Assembly (NCBI RefSeq): GCF_000090795.2
Contig: NW_003546242.1
Location: forward strand, 447,058 to 478,090
Direction: 5' to 3'
Length of the DNA stretch: 31,033 bases
Origin: Amphimedon queenslandica
Lineage: Eukaryota > Porifera > Demospongiae > Haplosclerida > Niphatidae
The notes beneath the pieces were generated by a model. The model was given only the letters and a program-made list of their open reading frames with translations. It was not told the DNA's origin and ran no database searches. Shown in pieces: positions 18,382 through 27,900 of this stretch; within the stretch, counting starts at the first letter, position 1, and each line of letters starts with the position of its first letter. The position numbers were made by a program, and so were the translations under genes.

Positions 18382-19739
18382 TTACATTCTAATAGCATCA
18401 ATGATTCCTGTAACTTTGAAGCCATTTATAATGATGTCTGGCTTGGTCTTTAAGTAATCATGCAGTTCAATTATCCATTTTGTGCCAATTGGCTTCATAA
18501 TGCTTAATCTGAGAGCAACAGGTGTAACTTCATCTTGGCCATCTATTTGCTTTGTCACTTTATAAGCATACCACTCATGGAATTTACCTTTAAAAAAATT
18601 GGTAACATAACATAAAATATGTTGTTCTGCTCCAGTAATGAGTCTAATGACAATACTGTCTCTGTATTCTACCCTTTAAAAGCATCGAATATACATTGTA
18701 GCTAACACTGGGTGGTTTGCGGGCAAACCTACTGTAGTTCTTTCCTTTTGTCTTGAAAATAAGGAATGATTATTTTTGTAATATAATCTATAGTGGTACT
18801 CTAATTGCACTGTTACTGTGATATGCCAGTTTCCAGGGAAATCAATGCTTGGCAGACTTTTTGTCGTTTTTCCTTGATACACCAGCTGAACTGGCAAAAA
18901 GTCACTTAACATTAATTCTCCAAACACAGCAGTAATTTGCCTTTTATCCGTATTACCATCAACTTCAATCCTTCTGGAGCCTCGAATATCCATAGTCCAC
19001 CGTGATATAGGGACATGTAGTTCAACCCGGTCTGATCCCAATTTATAATCAAACTATGAGGTATTTCCTCCATTTCAACTACAACTTTAACATCCATTAA
19101 ATATTGTTGTTTCAATTCATCCAAACGCACAACAGTAATGCTTGATTTAGTCGTTGCTTTTCTTTTAACGAAATTCATTTTCAGAAAATACTTAGCCCAA
19201 CTTTTCTGCAATACAACTGAACCTCCATTGCACTGCATTAATGCAGGCTCTCTCTATGCTGTAATGTACCTGTACCAGCAGCAATCAGTACAGCAGTATT
19301 GATTACTTCTCCTCTGTCCCTTACTGCGGACACACATCGTCTCAAATCTTCAGCTATTGATTCTGGCAATATTGGCGGACATCCTCTCTTATTATCCTCC
19401 AACTCCTGTATCTGACTACTACTGGAACCTTGTTTTGCCTTCTTAATAATTGTAATTTTGCAATCATTAACAGTTGAGCATTTTTATTCAGTAATTTATC
19501 TATGAAACATCATATAGCAGCAGATGTTCCATGTTGAATAGCATAATTACCTATTTGTGCTTTCTCTCTTGGTGTGTATTTTTTGTACTGCTTCTGTTAC
19601 CTTGTTGTTTGGCAGCTGTAATTATGGATGGTGAAATAACCTTTGATAGTGGACCCATAGGTGAAGGTAAAGTGGCTTCTTTGGACACTGAGGAGAGATC
19701 TTTTGATTGTACAGGCTTTAAAAAGTGATCAAGAGCCAT
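18382..19739 (-). pseudogene. Second pogo-like transposase pseudogene, catalytic core partly lost
   Basis: MALDHFLKPVQSK at 19739 begins an N-terminus followed, across frame changes and a stop, by IGNYAIQHGTSAAI and CFIDKLLNKN (HTH region), RGCPPILPESIAEDLRRCVS, the WAKYFLKMNFVKRKATT block, IINWDQTGLNY with the first catalytic Asp, and DKRQITAVFGELMLSDFLPV plus LVYQGKTTKSLPSIDFPGNW. The conserved C-terminus is also present (KFHEWYAYKVTKQ, RLSIMKPIGTKWIIELHDYL, IINGFKVTGIIDA, stop at 18382). The part between, where the second and third acidic residues should lie, is missing; unrelated sequence (TTVGLPANHPVLATMYIRCF, then VEYRDSIVIRLITGAEQHIL) stands in its place. It belongs to a different subfamily from the PHD-tailed copy. 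Confidence 0.75.
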
Positions 19740-19805
19740 TTTCATACATGTGTGCGTAATAACCAAACCTCCCAATAAGGGATAAAAATTTTGTCAATTT
19801 AATTT

Positions 19806-19836
19806 TCGTGATTTTAATAAATTATGAAAATCACGA
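19806..19836. repeat. Subterminal hairpin
   Basis: CGTGATTTT and AAAATCACG pair around an AT-rich loop, about 35 bp inside the right-hand pogo-type terminal repeat. Confidence 0.5.
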
Positions 19837-19871
19837 AATTTCAGATCATGAAAATTTGGAGCTATATGGTA

Positions 19872-20219
19872 TTACTGTGGAACAACCAAATTATTGTACC
19901 TACATGTACCAGTATGCAAAATGAAGTACTAGAAATGATACATGTATGTTAATGTCACCATTGCATTCAGAGGTGTTGATTAAGAGTTAAGAGAACAGTA
20001 TGGTGGCCTGGTTCATCAAAGAAGATTGCAAGTAGAGTAAAAAGATTTGGAGAACGTTAAGAAAGTTTATTTGTAACTTGGAACCTTTAATGCCAACAAA
20101 GTGACCATAGTACCCATGGCAATTGGTTGGTACTGAACTTTCTTGTTCAATGGGAGGCAATGCCTCATAGTTGTGAATTACTTTTCTTGTTATCCAGAAA
20201 TAGTTTGACTTACAAATAC
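19872..20219. other. No gene assigned
   Basis: A minus-strand frame of about 80 codons (19987-20229: NCHGYYGHFVGIKGSKLQI) lies here, next to the end of the hAT-like pseudogene. I cannot match it to the hAT C-terminus. Confidence 0.3.
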
Positions 20220-20990
20220 CCCTAGTCAAGGAGTTTTTGAAGTGTCATGTCTTTGGATACTGGAAAGATTTTGGAGTGACAATGGTCCTTAGTATAGTTC
20301 TCAGGAGTTTGTTGATTTTGCTTTCTTAATTTGAGTCTTTGGCTCCCACCAACTCCACCATTGGGTCTCAGAACAGGTTGGTACAGGTTTATTGCAAAAT
20401 CACCTCTAAGCAAGCCTTGCCGTTGGACTCACAAAAATAATGAGACCCACAGCTGTGAAAACTTCTCAGCAACAGAAACTTTAAATTGCTGTCCTAGTCT
20501 ATTTAAAGTATGAGAAAAAACAGCCATTGTCAATTAGTCTTGGGTGCAAGAACTTCACTGTATCTATTGCTGCATTAGTCACACTGGCTTGGTCTCTCAT
20601 ATTAGCAATTAATCTGTTCAATTGAATGCTGAAGGATATTATGCATGCTAGTTCTTCCCCAGTCAGGTTTTTACGAAGACTCTTTAAGCTTCTGTTTTCT
20701 TTTCATGTTTTCAACGAACTTTATAACAAAAGCGACTACATTTGTAGTGTCATCAATGATCATAGACCCAGACTGATCTGGAATTTCCTTTTTAATTTCG
20801 TTTATTTTGTTGCTATAAATAAAGGGATATACTAACTTAAATGCTGACAACCAGTGAGACTAAGAGTGTTCTCTTCTTGGAGATCCCTCAAAGGATTAAC
20901 TTGTGCTAAAGGAATTTTTGCTTTAACAAAAGGCTAGACAGCTGGTATTCGATGCATACGCAATGTATAAACTGACTCAGACAGCATTTC
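20220..20990 (-). pseudogene. hAT-like transposase pseudogene
   Basis: Minus-strand pieces in shifting frames match an animal hAT-like family in order: SVYTLRMHRIPAV, FVKAKIPLAQVNPLRDLQEE, NTLSLTGCQHLS, IIDDTTNVVAFVIKFVEN (first catalytic Asp region), LRKNLTGEELACIIS, LNRLIANMRDQASVTNAAID, TVKFLHPRLIDNGCF, SHTLNRLGQQFKVSVAEKFS and, near 20330-20390, CSETQWWSWWEPKTQIKKA (usual form SETRWWSKWE). Several stops and frameshifts break it, and nothing after the WW block is recognisable. Because no single frame is long, it is easily missed by ORF calling. The family is normally cut-and-paste with 8-bp target duplications; the ends of this copy were not found. Confidence 0.65.
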
Positions 20991-21140
20991 ACTACTAGGA
21001 TGATTGCTTTCGTCATGCTTCTATAATGATTTAGCTATTGATCTTTGTTTAGCTTTGCGTGTCGTGTGTTTCTGTGAATTAATATGTAGCTTCATAATAG
21101 ACATCTCTAGCTGAGAATATATTACGTCACTACAGTTAAT

Positions 21141-21320
21141 ATGGCAGCAGGTGTGGTAGAGAATGAAATAAATTGCATCAACAGTAAGTTTTTATGGTCA
21201 ACAAATGAGCAAAAGTACAATGCAAGCTATAGTAAAGAATCTGCTTTACATTGCACCAAATCTGTTCATGAGATGCTTGGTAGGTCCCATTCCTTCTTCC
21301 AACCAACTTTTGTAGCTTGA
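21141..21320 (+). CDS. Small ORF or first exon, unrecognised
   Basis: ATATGGCAGCAGG starts a 59-codon frame (MAAGVVENEINCINSKFLW at its N-terminus) that ends at TGA 21318-21320. A good donor, ACA|GTAAGTT, lies 15 codons in, so a short first exon is an alternative reading. No domain is recognisable. It lies about 150 bp from the 5' side of the hAT-like pseudogene on the opposite strand. Confidence 0.2.
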   Translation: MAAGVVENEINCINSKFLWSTNEQKYNASYSKESALHCTKSVHEMLGRSHSFFQPTFVA

Positions 21321-21660
21321 AAGAGTTCCAGACCAGTCAAACATATCACTTGTATAATTTACTCTACTTCACATAGCCTAGGCATTATACAAATCATTTA
21401 ACAAAATCAGTTATCCATTGGCCATCCTTAATTAGAGCAACCTCCTCTTCCTTCATAGAAGACATTTTGCAAGGATGCTTTATGAATCTCCGCCCATGGC
21501 CAGCCCATACAATTATGATGATGTGATGCCAAGATGAAGTTCTATGTTGTAAGTTGTCCCAAAAAAATAAATTCACCCTGCACATTATCTCTCATCTTGA
21601 GATCAAAGGCCTGAAGCCACACTAGTCAGGTAGAGCTAAGGTGAAGCCTGACTAAAGCCA

Positions 21661-21912
21661 CCCACTCCCCTGGTTGGCAGAATGCAGTACAAATGAATGG
21701 AAGAAAAACATAAAAAAGCAATTGAGCAGTTGTTCTTACATCTATGCTTGAAGTTAGAGCTGCTACTTCTGCTATAGACACTAAGGAACCAGTGAAGAAC
21801 CTCTTTACTGCTATAAACAAGTTCTTCTTTCTTATTTTTGGAAATTTTCCTCCATCTCCATTCCTAGTTTCCTTCGATGTAGCTTTCTGCCAACCAAGGG
21901 GTGTGGTACTTG
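21661..21912. repeat. Imperfect inverted repeat pair
   Basis: CCCCTGGTTGGCAGAATGCAG near 21666 matches the complement of CTTTCTGCCAACCAAGGGG near 21883. A 17-20-bp match separated by about 200 bp could be a MITE, but no target duplication was found. It abuts the left end of the 8-kb element. Confidence 0.35.
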
Positions 21913-21940
21913 TTTGGGTGAAGATTTCTACGCCTACATT

Positions 21941-22359
21941 TAATGGACCTTATGCAACGAACGGTCTAATTAATGCGCACCTCTCAACTGGATGAAAATG
22001 GCGGATTTTCTGCACTACAATACTGCTGAGAATTCAAGCTCGTCATCAGTGGAGGACAGCTGTTGCATTGACTTTGTTTTGCTGCTATCTTTGCTCTATA
22101 TTTTGTGGACTATCTCTCTCTATTTTTATATTGTTATTTTTCTTTTTAATTGATCATTTTTTCTACGTTTGAATTTTGATACCTGTCTGTTTGTGTGTGT
22201 GTCAATCGGAAGAAATAGCCTGCTGTTCTTTCCCCTCGGGAGCAATTGACCCAGGAGAAGGAAGACTTACTCCTCAGACATTTTGCTACAAGTAGCTACT
22301 AACTTGAAAGGTGTTCAAGGTACGCAACAGCAGTAGGCTGCCGTTTGGGTGGGGCTGGG
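21941..22359 (+). repeat. Left terminal inverted repeat
   Basis: Pairs with 29579-29979, sharing in order CTAATTAATGCGCACCTCTC, GAGAATTCAAGCTC, GACAGCTGTTGCATTGACTT, TATAAAAATAGAGAGAGATA (complement), ACACACACA, GAAGACTTACTCC and CGCAACAGCAGTAGGCTGCC. It differs by scattered substitutions and small indels, so the element is not brand new. It contains a small membrane-peptide frame and a candidate splice donor (CAAG|GTACGC, GT at 22320-22321). Confidence 0.9.
21998..22153 (+). CDS. TIR-encoded small hydrophobic peptide ORF
   Basis: AAAATGGCGG starts a 51-codon frame inside the left TIR. It has a polar Ser-rich beginning (NTAENSSSSSVEDSCC) and then one long hydrophobic stretch (FVLLLSLLYILWTISLYFYI and following), a plausible single membrane span. 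The right TIR carries the matching frame from its own ATG (MAENSSSSSVDSCC, FVLLLSLLYI), changed after that by a one-base deletion. Translation is unproven; it could act as an upstream ORF on transcripts starting in the TIR, or be chance from pyrimidine-rich sequence. Confidence 0.3.
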   Translation: MADFLHYNTAENSSSSSVEDSCCIDFVLLLSLLYILWTISLYFYIVIFLFN

Positions 22360-22453
22360 CTTTGGATGCAAGTGCTATAGTGATGTAGCTTGTATAGTCA
22401 CATGTAAGTTGATCATTCATGCATAAATAGCTTTAAATATTGTTTTCCTATAG

Positions 22454-22614
22454 ATGGTTTATATCTGCCTTGTTGAAGGCTGCACCAACTGCTCAAATAA
22501 TCCAGATTGCTACTATTTATTATGGCACAGGCCACCTCAAAATGATGAAGTACTATATCGTTTTTTAAAATACATGAAAAACCAGCTGCACACTTAAGAA
22601 TTTGCAGCGAATGC
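22454..22614 (+). pseudogene. THAP-like zinc-finger exon of the DDE_4 transposase, frameshifted
   Basis: A 3' splice site TTTTCCTATAG ends exactly before ATGGTTTATATCTGCC. The frame reads MVYICLVEGCTN and LLWHRPPQNDEVLYRFLK, resembling the start of a THAP DNA-binding domain (C-x4-C), and stops at 22595. The end of the domain appears in another frame as RICSECMSKV, where THAP normally has C-S-x-H-F, and this second frame runs into the transposase. A one- or two-base shift, perhaps in the T6/A4 run at 22561-22570, therefore separates the two. THAP domains bind transposon ends in P-element, Kolobok and ISL2EU-type proteins. Confidence 0.55.
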
Positions 22615-23769
22615 ATGAGTAAAGTACCAGCACCTAAACATAGAAAGCCACCTTCCAGTAGAGGAGAAATCAGTCATAAGAGAGTAAGACTGACGAGGGA
22701 AGAGATGCGCCAAGCAGTAGCTCATGACCATACATATGCATTGAGTCCTCCAAGCTCCACTTCATCATTCTTAAGTTCAGTTCAAACGAGGGATGGACCT
22801 GCATTAGCACCATCAGGAGCAGCACATACATCTAGTGTGGCATCATTTTGTATTGAAGCATTTATGGATGACGATAGTGCCATTCATTTTTACATTTTGT
22901 TCCCAACGTATGCTCACTTAATGATATGCTACAATTTTCCTGGAGATGCAGTCCACCATATCATATACCCAGGCTCATCAGTTGATCCATCAGCAAAAAC
23001 AAGAATGAAAAGTCAACAAGCAATTTCTCCACAACACGAATTCTTCTTAACACTCTGCCGTCTGATGTGTGGCTTGATGGAACAGGATTTGGCATGTAGA
23101 TTTCAAATATCTCAGTCTACTGTTTCTAGAATTTTTACAGCATGGGTGAACTTTCTCTATTATAAGTTTAAAGAGATTCCAATTTGGCCAATACAAACAC
23201 AAGTTCAATCATTGATACCTGAGCAGTTTAAATTACATTACTCTTCCACACATATCATAATCGACGCAACAGAGGTGTTTATCCAGACACCTAGCGATCC
23301 TCATGCTCAACAACTAACATTCAGCTCATATAAAAATCACAACACAGCTAAAGCTCTAGCCGGTATTACCCCATCTGGTGCGTTTTCATTTATCACTCCA
23401 CTATATGGCGGATCTATTTCTGATTGTAAATTGTTTCTCAATTCTGGTCTGCTAGAGATACTTGAAGAAGGTGATGCTGTCATGGCTGACAAGGGATTCA
23501 ACATTGCTGATGTACTCCAAAGGAAGGGAATAACATTAAACATCCCTCCAAGAAAGCACGCTGATCAATTAGGTGATAGAGAGCTCATTGAGACATGCAG
23601 GATAGCATCACTACGCATACATATTGAAAGAGCATTTAGTAGAGTAAAGGTTTTAAAAATATTAAATAACATACCTAACAACATGGCAGGATTAGCCTCG
23701 GAAATCTTCTTTGTATGTGCAATATTAACTAATTTTCAACCTCCACTCTGTATGAGGAACAGTCAATAA
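22615..23769 (+). CDS. DDE_4 (IS5/Harbinger superfamily) transposase
   Basis: 384 codons counted from the first ATG in this frame, though the native protein probably began in the upstream THAP exon. The N-terminal 80 residues are basic and low-complexity. Residues 137-190 form the helix-turn-helix of this family (HEFFLTLCRLMCGLMEQDLA, RFQISQSTVSRIF, IPIWP). The RNase-H-like core follows: IIDATE (D217), SSYKNHNTAKALAGITPSGA, GGSISD (D270), VMADKGF (D292), RIHIERAF (E338) and VCAILTNFQPPL at the end. The DDE triad is intact and no stop interrupts the domain, making it the best-preserved gene of the 8-kb element. Expected role: excision and integration of elements with matching TIRs. The THAP + DDE_4 arrangement points to ISL2EU. 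Transcription probably starts in the left TIR. Confidence 0.88.
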   Translation: MSKVPAPKHRKPPSSRGEISHKRVRLTREEMRQAVAHDHTYALSPPSSTSSFLSSVQTRDGPALAPSGAAHTSSVASFCIEAFMDDDSAIHFYILFPTYAHLMICYNFPGDAVHHIIYPGSSVDPSAKTRMKSQQAISPQHEFFLTLCRLMCGLMEQDLACRFQISQSTVSRIFTAWVNFLYYKFKEIPIWPIQTQVQSLIPEQFKLHYSSTHIIIDATEVFIQTPSDPHAQQLTFSSYKNHNTAKALAGITPSGAFSFITPLYGGSISDCKLFLNSGLLEILEEGDAVMADKGFNIADVLQRKGITLNIPPRKHADQLGDRELIETCRIASLRIHIERAFSRVKVLKILNNIPNNMAGLASEIFFVCAILTNFQPPLCMRNSQ

Positions 23770-24102
23770 CTATTAACTAAAAGTGTATCTAAAAGCCAGT
23801 AACTAACTATATTACCTTATTAGTTATTACCTTAATACCTTTCTCTTTCATCTCCTATCCTCCTTAGATCCTCTCTCCTCCCCTTTCCCATTAATATTTA
23901 CCTTGTATTCTAAATAACTTATAACAAATTATGATCATGTGACTACATAGGATCTAGACTACTATAGTTAATTATTGTTTGAGGCTCAACATGATGCGCA
24001 TTACTACAGACTGGAGGCATGTAATGATAAATGTCTAAATACTAAAATAATACTAAATACTAAAATACTCCTATTGTAATAATTTTTATTAATTATTTTT
24101 AG
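23770..24102 (+). other. Spacer or intron before the helicase exon
   Basis: AT-rich with a C/T-rich stretch (23830-23890). Ends in a good branch/acceptor context TTATTAATTATTTTTAG at 24102. No helicase motif I or II (Walker A, DEAH) lies here, so the upstream helicase exons are absent. The 16-mer ACTGGAGGCATGTAAT near 24010 also occurs at 13021. Confidence 0.45.
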
Positions 24103-24892
24103 GGGAGATAAGTTCCGTTTAGCATATGCTCAACTTGGGGATATCAGGAGTTTACTACCATCAGATCTCAATATTATGGCCCTTACAGCAACTTCAACTG
24201 GTACTACATTTATGACTGTATGTCAACGTTTGTCGATGAATAATCCAGCATTAATTGGTTGCCCACCAAATCGATTTAATATTATGTATGCAGTTGAATC
24301 TCTCATCGATGTTCAAACCTTTTGTTCACAAATTGCTACAGAAGTAAAGTTACTTGGATTACAGTATCCTAAAACAGTAATATTTATTCAAAGCTATTCT
24401 GACTGTGCTTTGCTATATCATACACTTCGTATACATTTGGGAGGAAGCATCACATATCCACCTGACTACCCTCGGTTGCAACAGTTCTTGTTCATGGATA
24501 TGTACACTCGAGCAACAACTATAAAGAAAAAAGAACAGGTACTGGCAGCATTTTGCAATCCTAATTAGACTCTCTGCATAGTGCTTGCTACCACAGCCTT
24601 TGGAATGGGTGTTGACTGTTCTGACATTCGTGTCGTAATTCATTGGGGCCCTCCCTCTTCTTTGGAACAGTACGTACAAGAGACTGGTAGAGCTGGACGT
24701 GACGGTCAACCCTCCAAAGCAATTTTATATTATGGGAAGCCAGGTAGACATGTTAGTCAAGATGTGAAGGACTACGCAATGGAAAAGAACAAGTGTAGAA
24801 GAGATATGCTAATGAAGAACTTTTTGTTTTGTGATTCTGAGTGTGTTTCTGAAGATAAATTAAATTGTCGTGATGTGTGTAGCACTTCATAA
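24103..24892 (+). pseudogene. RecQ-like helicase, C-terminal half
   Basis: The exon starts after the acceptor TTTTTAG with GDKFRLAYAQLGDIRSLLP and IMALTATST (motif III region), continues through PKTVIFIQSYSDCALLY, and after an in-frame TAG (24566-24568) gives VLATTAFGMGVDCSDIRVVI (motif V) and QYVQETGRAGRDGQPSKAIL (motif VI). It ends in a Cys-containing tail (FLFCDSECVSEDKLNCRDVC). These are hallmarks of superfamily 2 RecQ helicases. The ATP-binding N-lobe that should precede GDKFR is not in the window, so the protein could not function even if the stop were read through. The frame is otherwise open on both sides of the TAG, which suggests recent decay. It converges on the DUF6589 gene with about 70 bp between. 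Confidence 0.85.
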
Positions 24893-24960
24893 TTAAAAAA
24901 AAATACATGTAAATTGTACTTTAGAGAAAATAATAAATAGGGAGGAATAGTGTAGCATAA

Positions 24961-27900
24961 TTACAGAACACATGGTACAATTCTTTCAATAATCCAATCC
25001 TGAATATTTTCATTGTTTACAGATCCAAGTAATGGTTGAGAATTTGACCTAGAAAAGAAGCCATGCCTTCTTCCTGGAATGACGTCGAAGATATGTTTCT
25101 CTCTGAGGGCATCCAGTAACATATTCAAATCTTTTGTGTGTGAAGGTTTTCGATGAATATCAGATGCTGAGTGTATACTCAATTCATCACGGAATGTTTG
25201 GCAAATGTTTACAACACCAATAGCCCTGGCTGCTCGAGTAATACTAGAAGGTTGAACATTAGACTCCATTCTTGATATAATTGACTTCAGTCGCCTATTC
25301 AAGTGTTCCAAATAAAGATCACACGGCATGTTGCATCCTTCTCTCCCCTTTGTGTTAATGAAATGGCTAGTGGCCACCTGAGCTGCTATTCTCTCGGAAC
25401 TAAGAAAATGATAGTTTATTAAAAGTAGAACTGCCTCTTTAGCATAATTTTGGTGGTTAGTTACACAAAATATAACCATTAAATATTTCCAAATCCTCAG
25501 CACTCTGTCTCCATCTCCTTCTTTCACAGCATCATAAAAATTTAACCAGATCAAGCCAAGAGTCATTACTTCATTTGCATAGCTGCATACTAAATCATCT
25601 GGTTCATTACCTAATAATAACACATAATACATGTACAATGTACATAAAAGGGCATTGCTTTTGGTTAAATGATTGCACTTACTTGCAGAGGTTGGGGCCA
25701 ACTTGATATGACTATCTATAATCTCAGTGACAACATCTTCTAGCTTCATTCCTTCAGAGTAGACTTTTTCAGCTGCACAAACAATGAGTGCAACAAGAAC
25801 TAGTTCCAAGAAATCCTCAGTTGCCTGCACGTTATCTTTTGGATCAGCAGGTACTGACGATCGATTTAGAAGGTTTTTTATCTGAAAAAGTTCCCTTGTC
25901 AGTTGCTGATTTGTTATTATAAAATCTACTCCATATCACCTATAAAGTCATAGTATACAAACATGAAACATGTATAGATTGCACTAACTTTCAGCAATGC
26001 CATTCTAGCGTGCCAGTCCTCAATTACTGGCACTATTCCTTGAAGTCTTTCTGCCTCTGACTCATGACTATAGCGTATGTCAATCGCTCCTCTCGCCCTA
26101 GCTATGGTTAACTGGTCACCTCCAAAAAGAGTCTCCCACATTTCAGTTTCTTGGCACTTAATAGATTCACCGTTTGGCAATTGCACTGTGCGAGTTTGAG
26201 TTATAGCTGGAATATACTTTTCCAAAATCTCACACATTTCATCTGTTTTGTTTTCATCTTTTAACTCTATACCAAGTGGAACCTGTGAGAATATTGTGGG
26301 TAATCAAATGTTAAGTCAAAAGCATTGTTTACTATTGTAGATTTCTTTTTCATTTCATTTGAATATCGGTGTTTTATGTGCCATGAAACAGATGCTCCGT
26401 CTTCCTTGAATGCAGGGAAGTGCTTCACTAGCATTCTAAATCAATAGTAATTTACATACACTTTCAACTAGATTAAAACCTCATGATATACCTTGATATA
26501 AGTACTGAGAAGTTTTTCTTCATCTCCATGTGATCCTTCTCTAAAGGCAACAATTAAGGTACATCAATGCATGTACCATCTCTTGGTACATCTGACAAGT
26601 GACTACAGTCAACCCTCTCCTTTACTGCATATAAATGGAAGTAGTGACGCGATATTGTTTGGTAGTCCAGTCTTTGAAATGTTTTACGAAAATTCTTGTC
26701 GAAATTGTCACCAACAATTTTAAATCCACACCAAATTTCGCCTACATAATAAAAATAAAAATTTACAGAATCAAAACTGAATACCTTCTGTTTCATCCTC
26801 TTCGTCATGTTCTTCAGACACTGATACAATTTCACTAGTAATAAAATCGTCTTCCATTATAGGACTGTCCTCAATGCTTTTATAAGTCTTATCAGTAGCA
26901 TTCGTATTTTTTCCATGATAATTTTTATGAATCTACCATTAAATATTTACCTTCCTCTGTCCTTTCTTCACAAACATTTTGTTCAGTATCATCTTTATCA
27001 TCAACATCATCAAAATTCCACTCTTCATACTTTATTGCTGCTTCATTGCCTGTGTCACTTTCCTGAGCATGCAAGAGCAATGCTGGTTGGTTTGTTTGAC
27101 CCATCCTTTGTCGCTTCTACAATAATTTCAAATAAAAATGTAATTTAAAAAACACATTGTACCTTTAAGTTGTTCATTAACTCTTGAGACCAAAATTGAA
27201 CATCAATGTCATATTCCAGTGAAAGACGATTAATAAGCTTCATGGTGCCAGCATGACTCAGTGTAATCATAAGTGGTTGTAAACAGTTGTAAACCTATTG
27301 CATGGCTGTAATAAAATATGTAAATTGATATTGAAGCCATACCTGCTTTGAGCAACCATTCCCATATAGCAAAATAGATACTGCTCTCTGCATCAATGCC
27401 ATTTTAGGGTATCTCTTTTTCATTAACATACACAGGATTACACACAGCAACATAACTTTTCTATCATCATTTTTTCCAGGTATCAGCAACATAAACAACT
27501 AAACACATTTTGGCATTGTTTGAGAAAATTCATGTAACAAACGATCCCATTTAAAATACCGTACCGCTTCTTCATGGTCACGAAGACACGAATCTTGTTC
27601 ATCCGAACATATCAACTTCATTTCTTAATTCATTTCTGTAGGTGCTTGCTTAATCAATGAACTTGATACAGAAGAAGATGAAGAAAGAGATTCTGAAAAA
27701 GGCCTTTTCTTTTTCTTGCCAATTTTTTAACAGTTCTTTTTTTCTCCAAGGGGATGTAATTTCATGTGTACGTTTACCAGAAGACCATTCAATATTAACC
27801 TTTATCACAAAATATAAACATCATACAACAAGATGTTTAACTTACGGAAACAGGTGGTTCTTCTTGTTCTATCTCTCGACAGGGTGCATTTATTTCTTTT

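Larger units (their letters stand above)
13857..19869. mobile_element. TA-flanked pogo-type terminal repeats bracketing 6 kb
   Basis: Left end CGGTATAGCTCCAAATTTT and right end AAAATTTGGAGCTATATGG are inverted matches, each next to TA (13855-13856 and 19870-19871), the target expected of pogo/Tc1-mariner elements. Between them lie two minus-strand pogo-like pseudogenes and one plus-strand HIRAN-like/Ulp1 pseudogene. The first transposase ends about 440 bp from the left repeat and the second starts 130 bp from the right repeat. Either one element has been split by insertion of another, or the ends belong to two related neighbours. Confidence 0.5.

Noticed and set aside
22376-23960. Separate TIRs around the DDE_4 gene (AGTCACATG..TGATCAT versus ATGATCATGTGACTA)
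   Set aside because: The match is short and gapped, with no target duplication; not enough to call an independent nested element.
24413-24709. Minus-strand frame opposite the helicase
   Set aside because: Antisense shadow of RecQ motifs.
24103-24892. Helitron origin for the helicase
   Set aside because: Helitrons carry Pif1-type helicases fused to a Rep domain; the motifs here (FGMGVD, QETGRAGRDG) are RecQ-type and no Rep motif is present.
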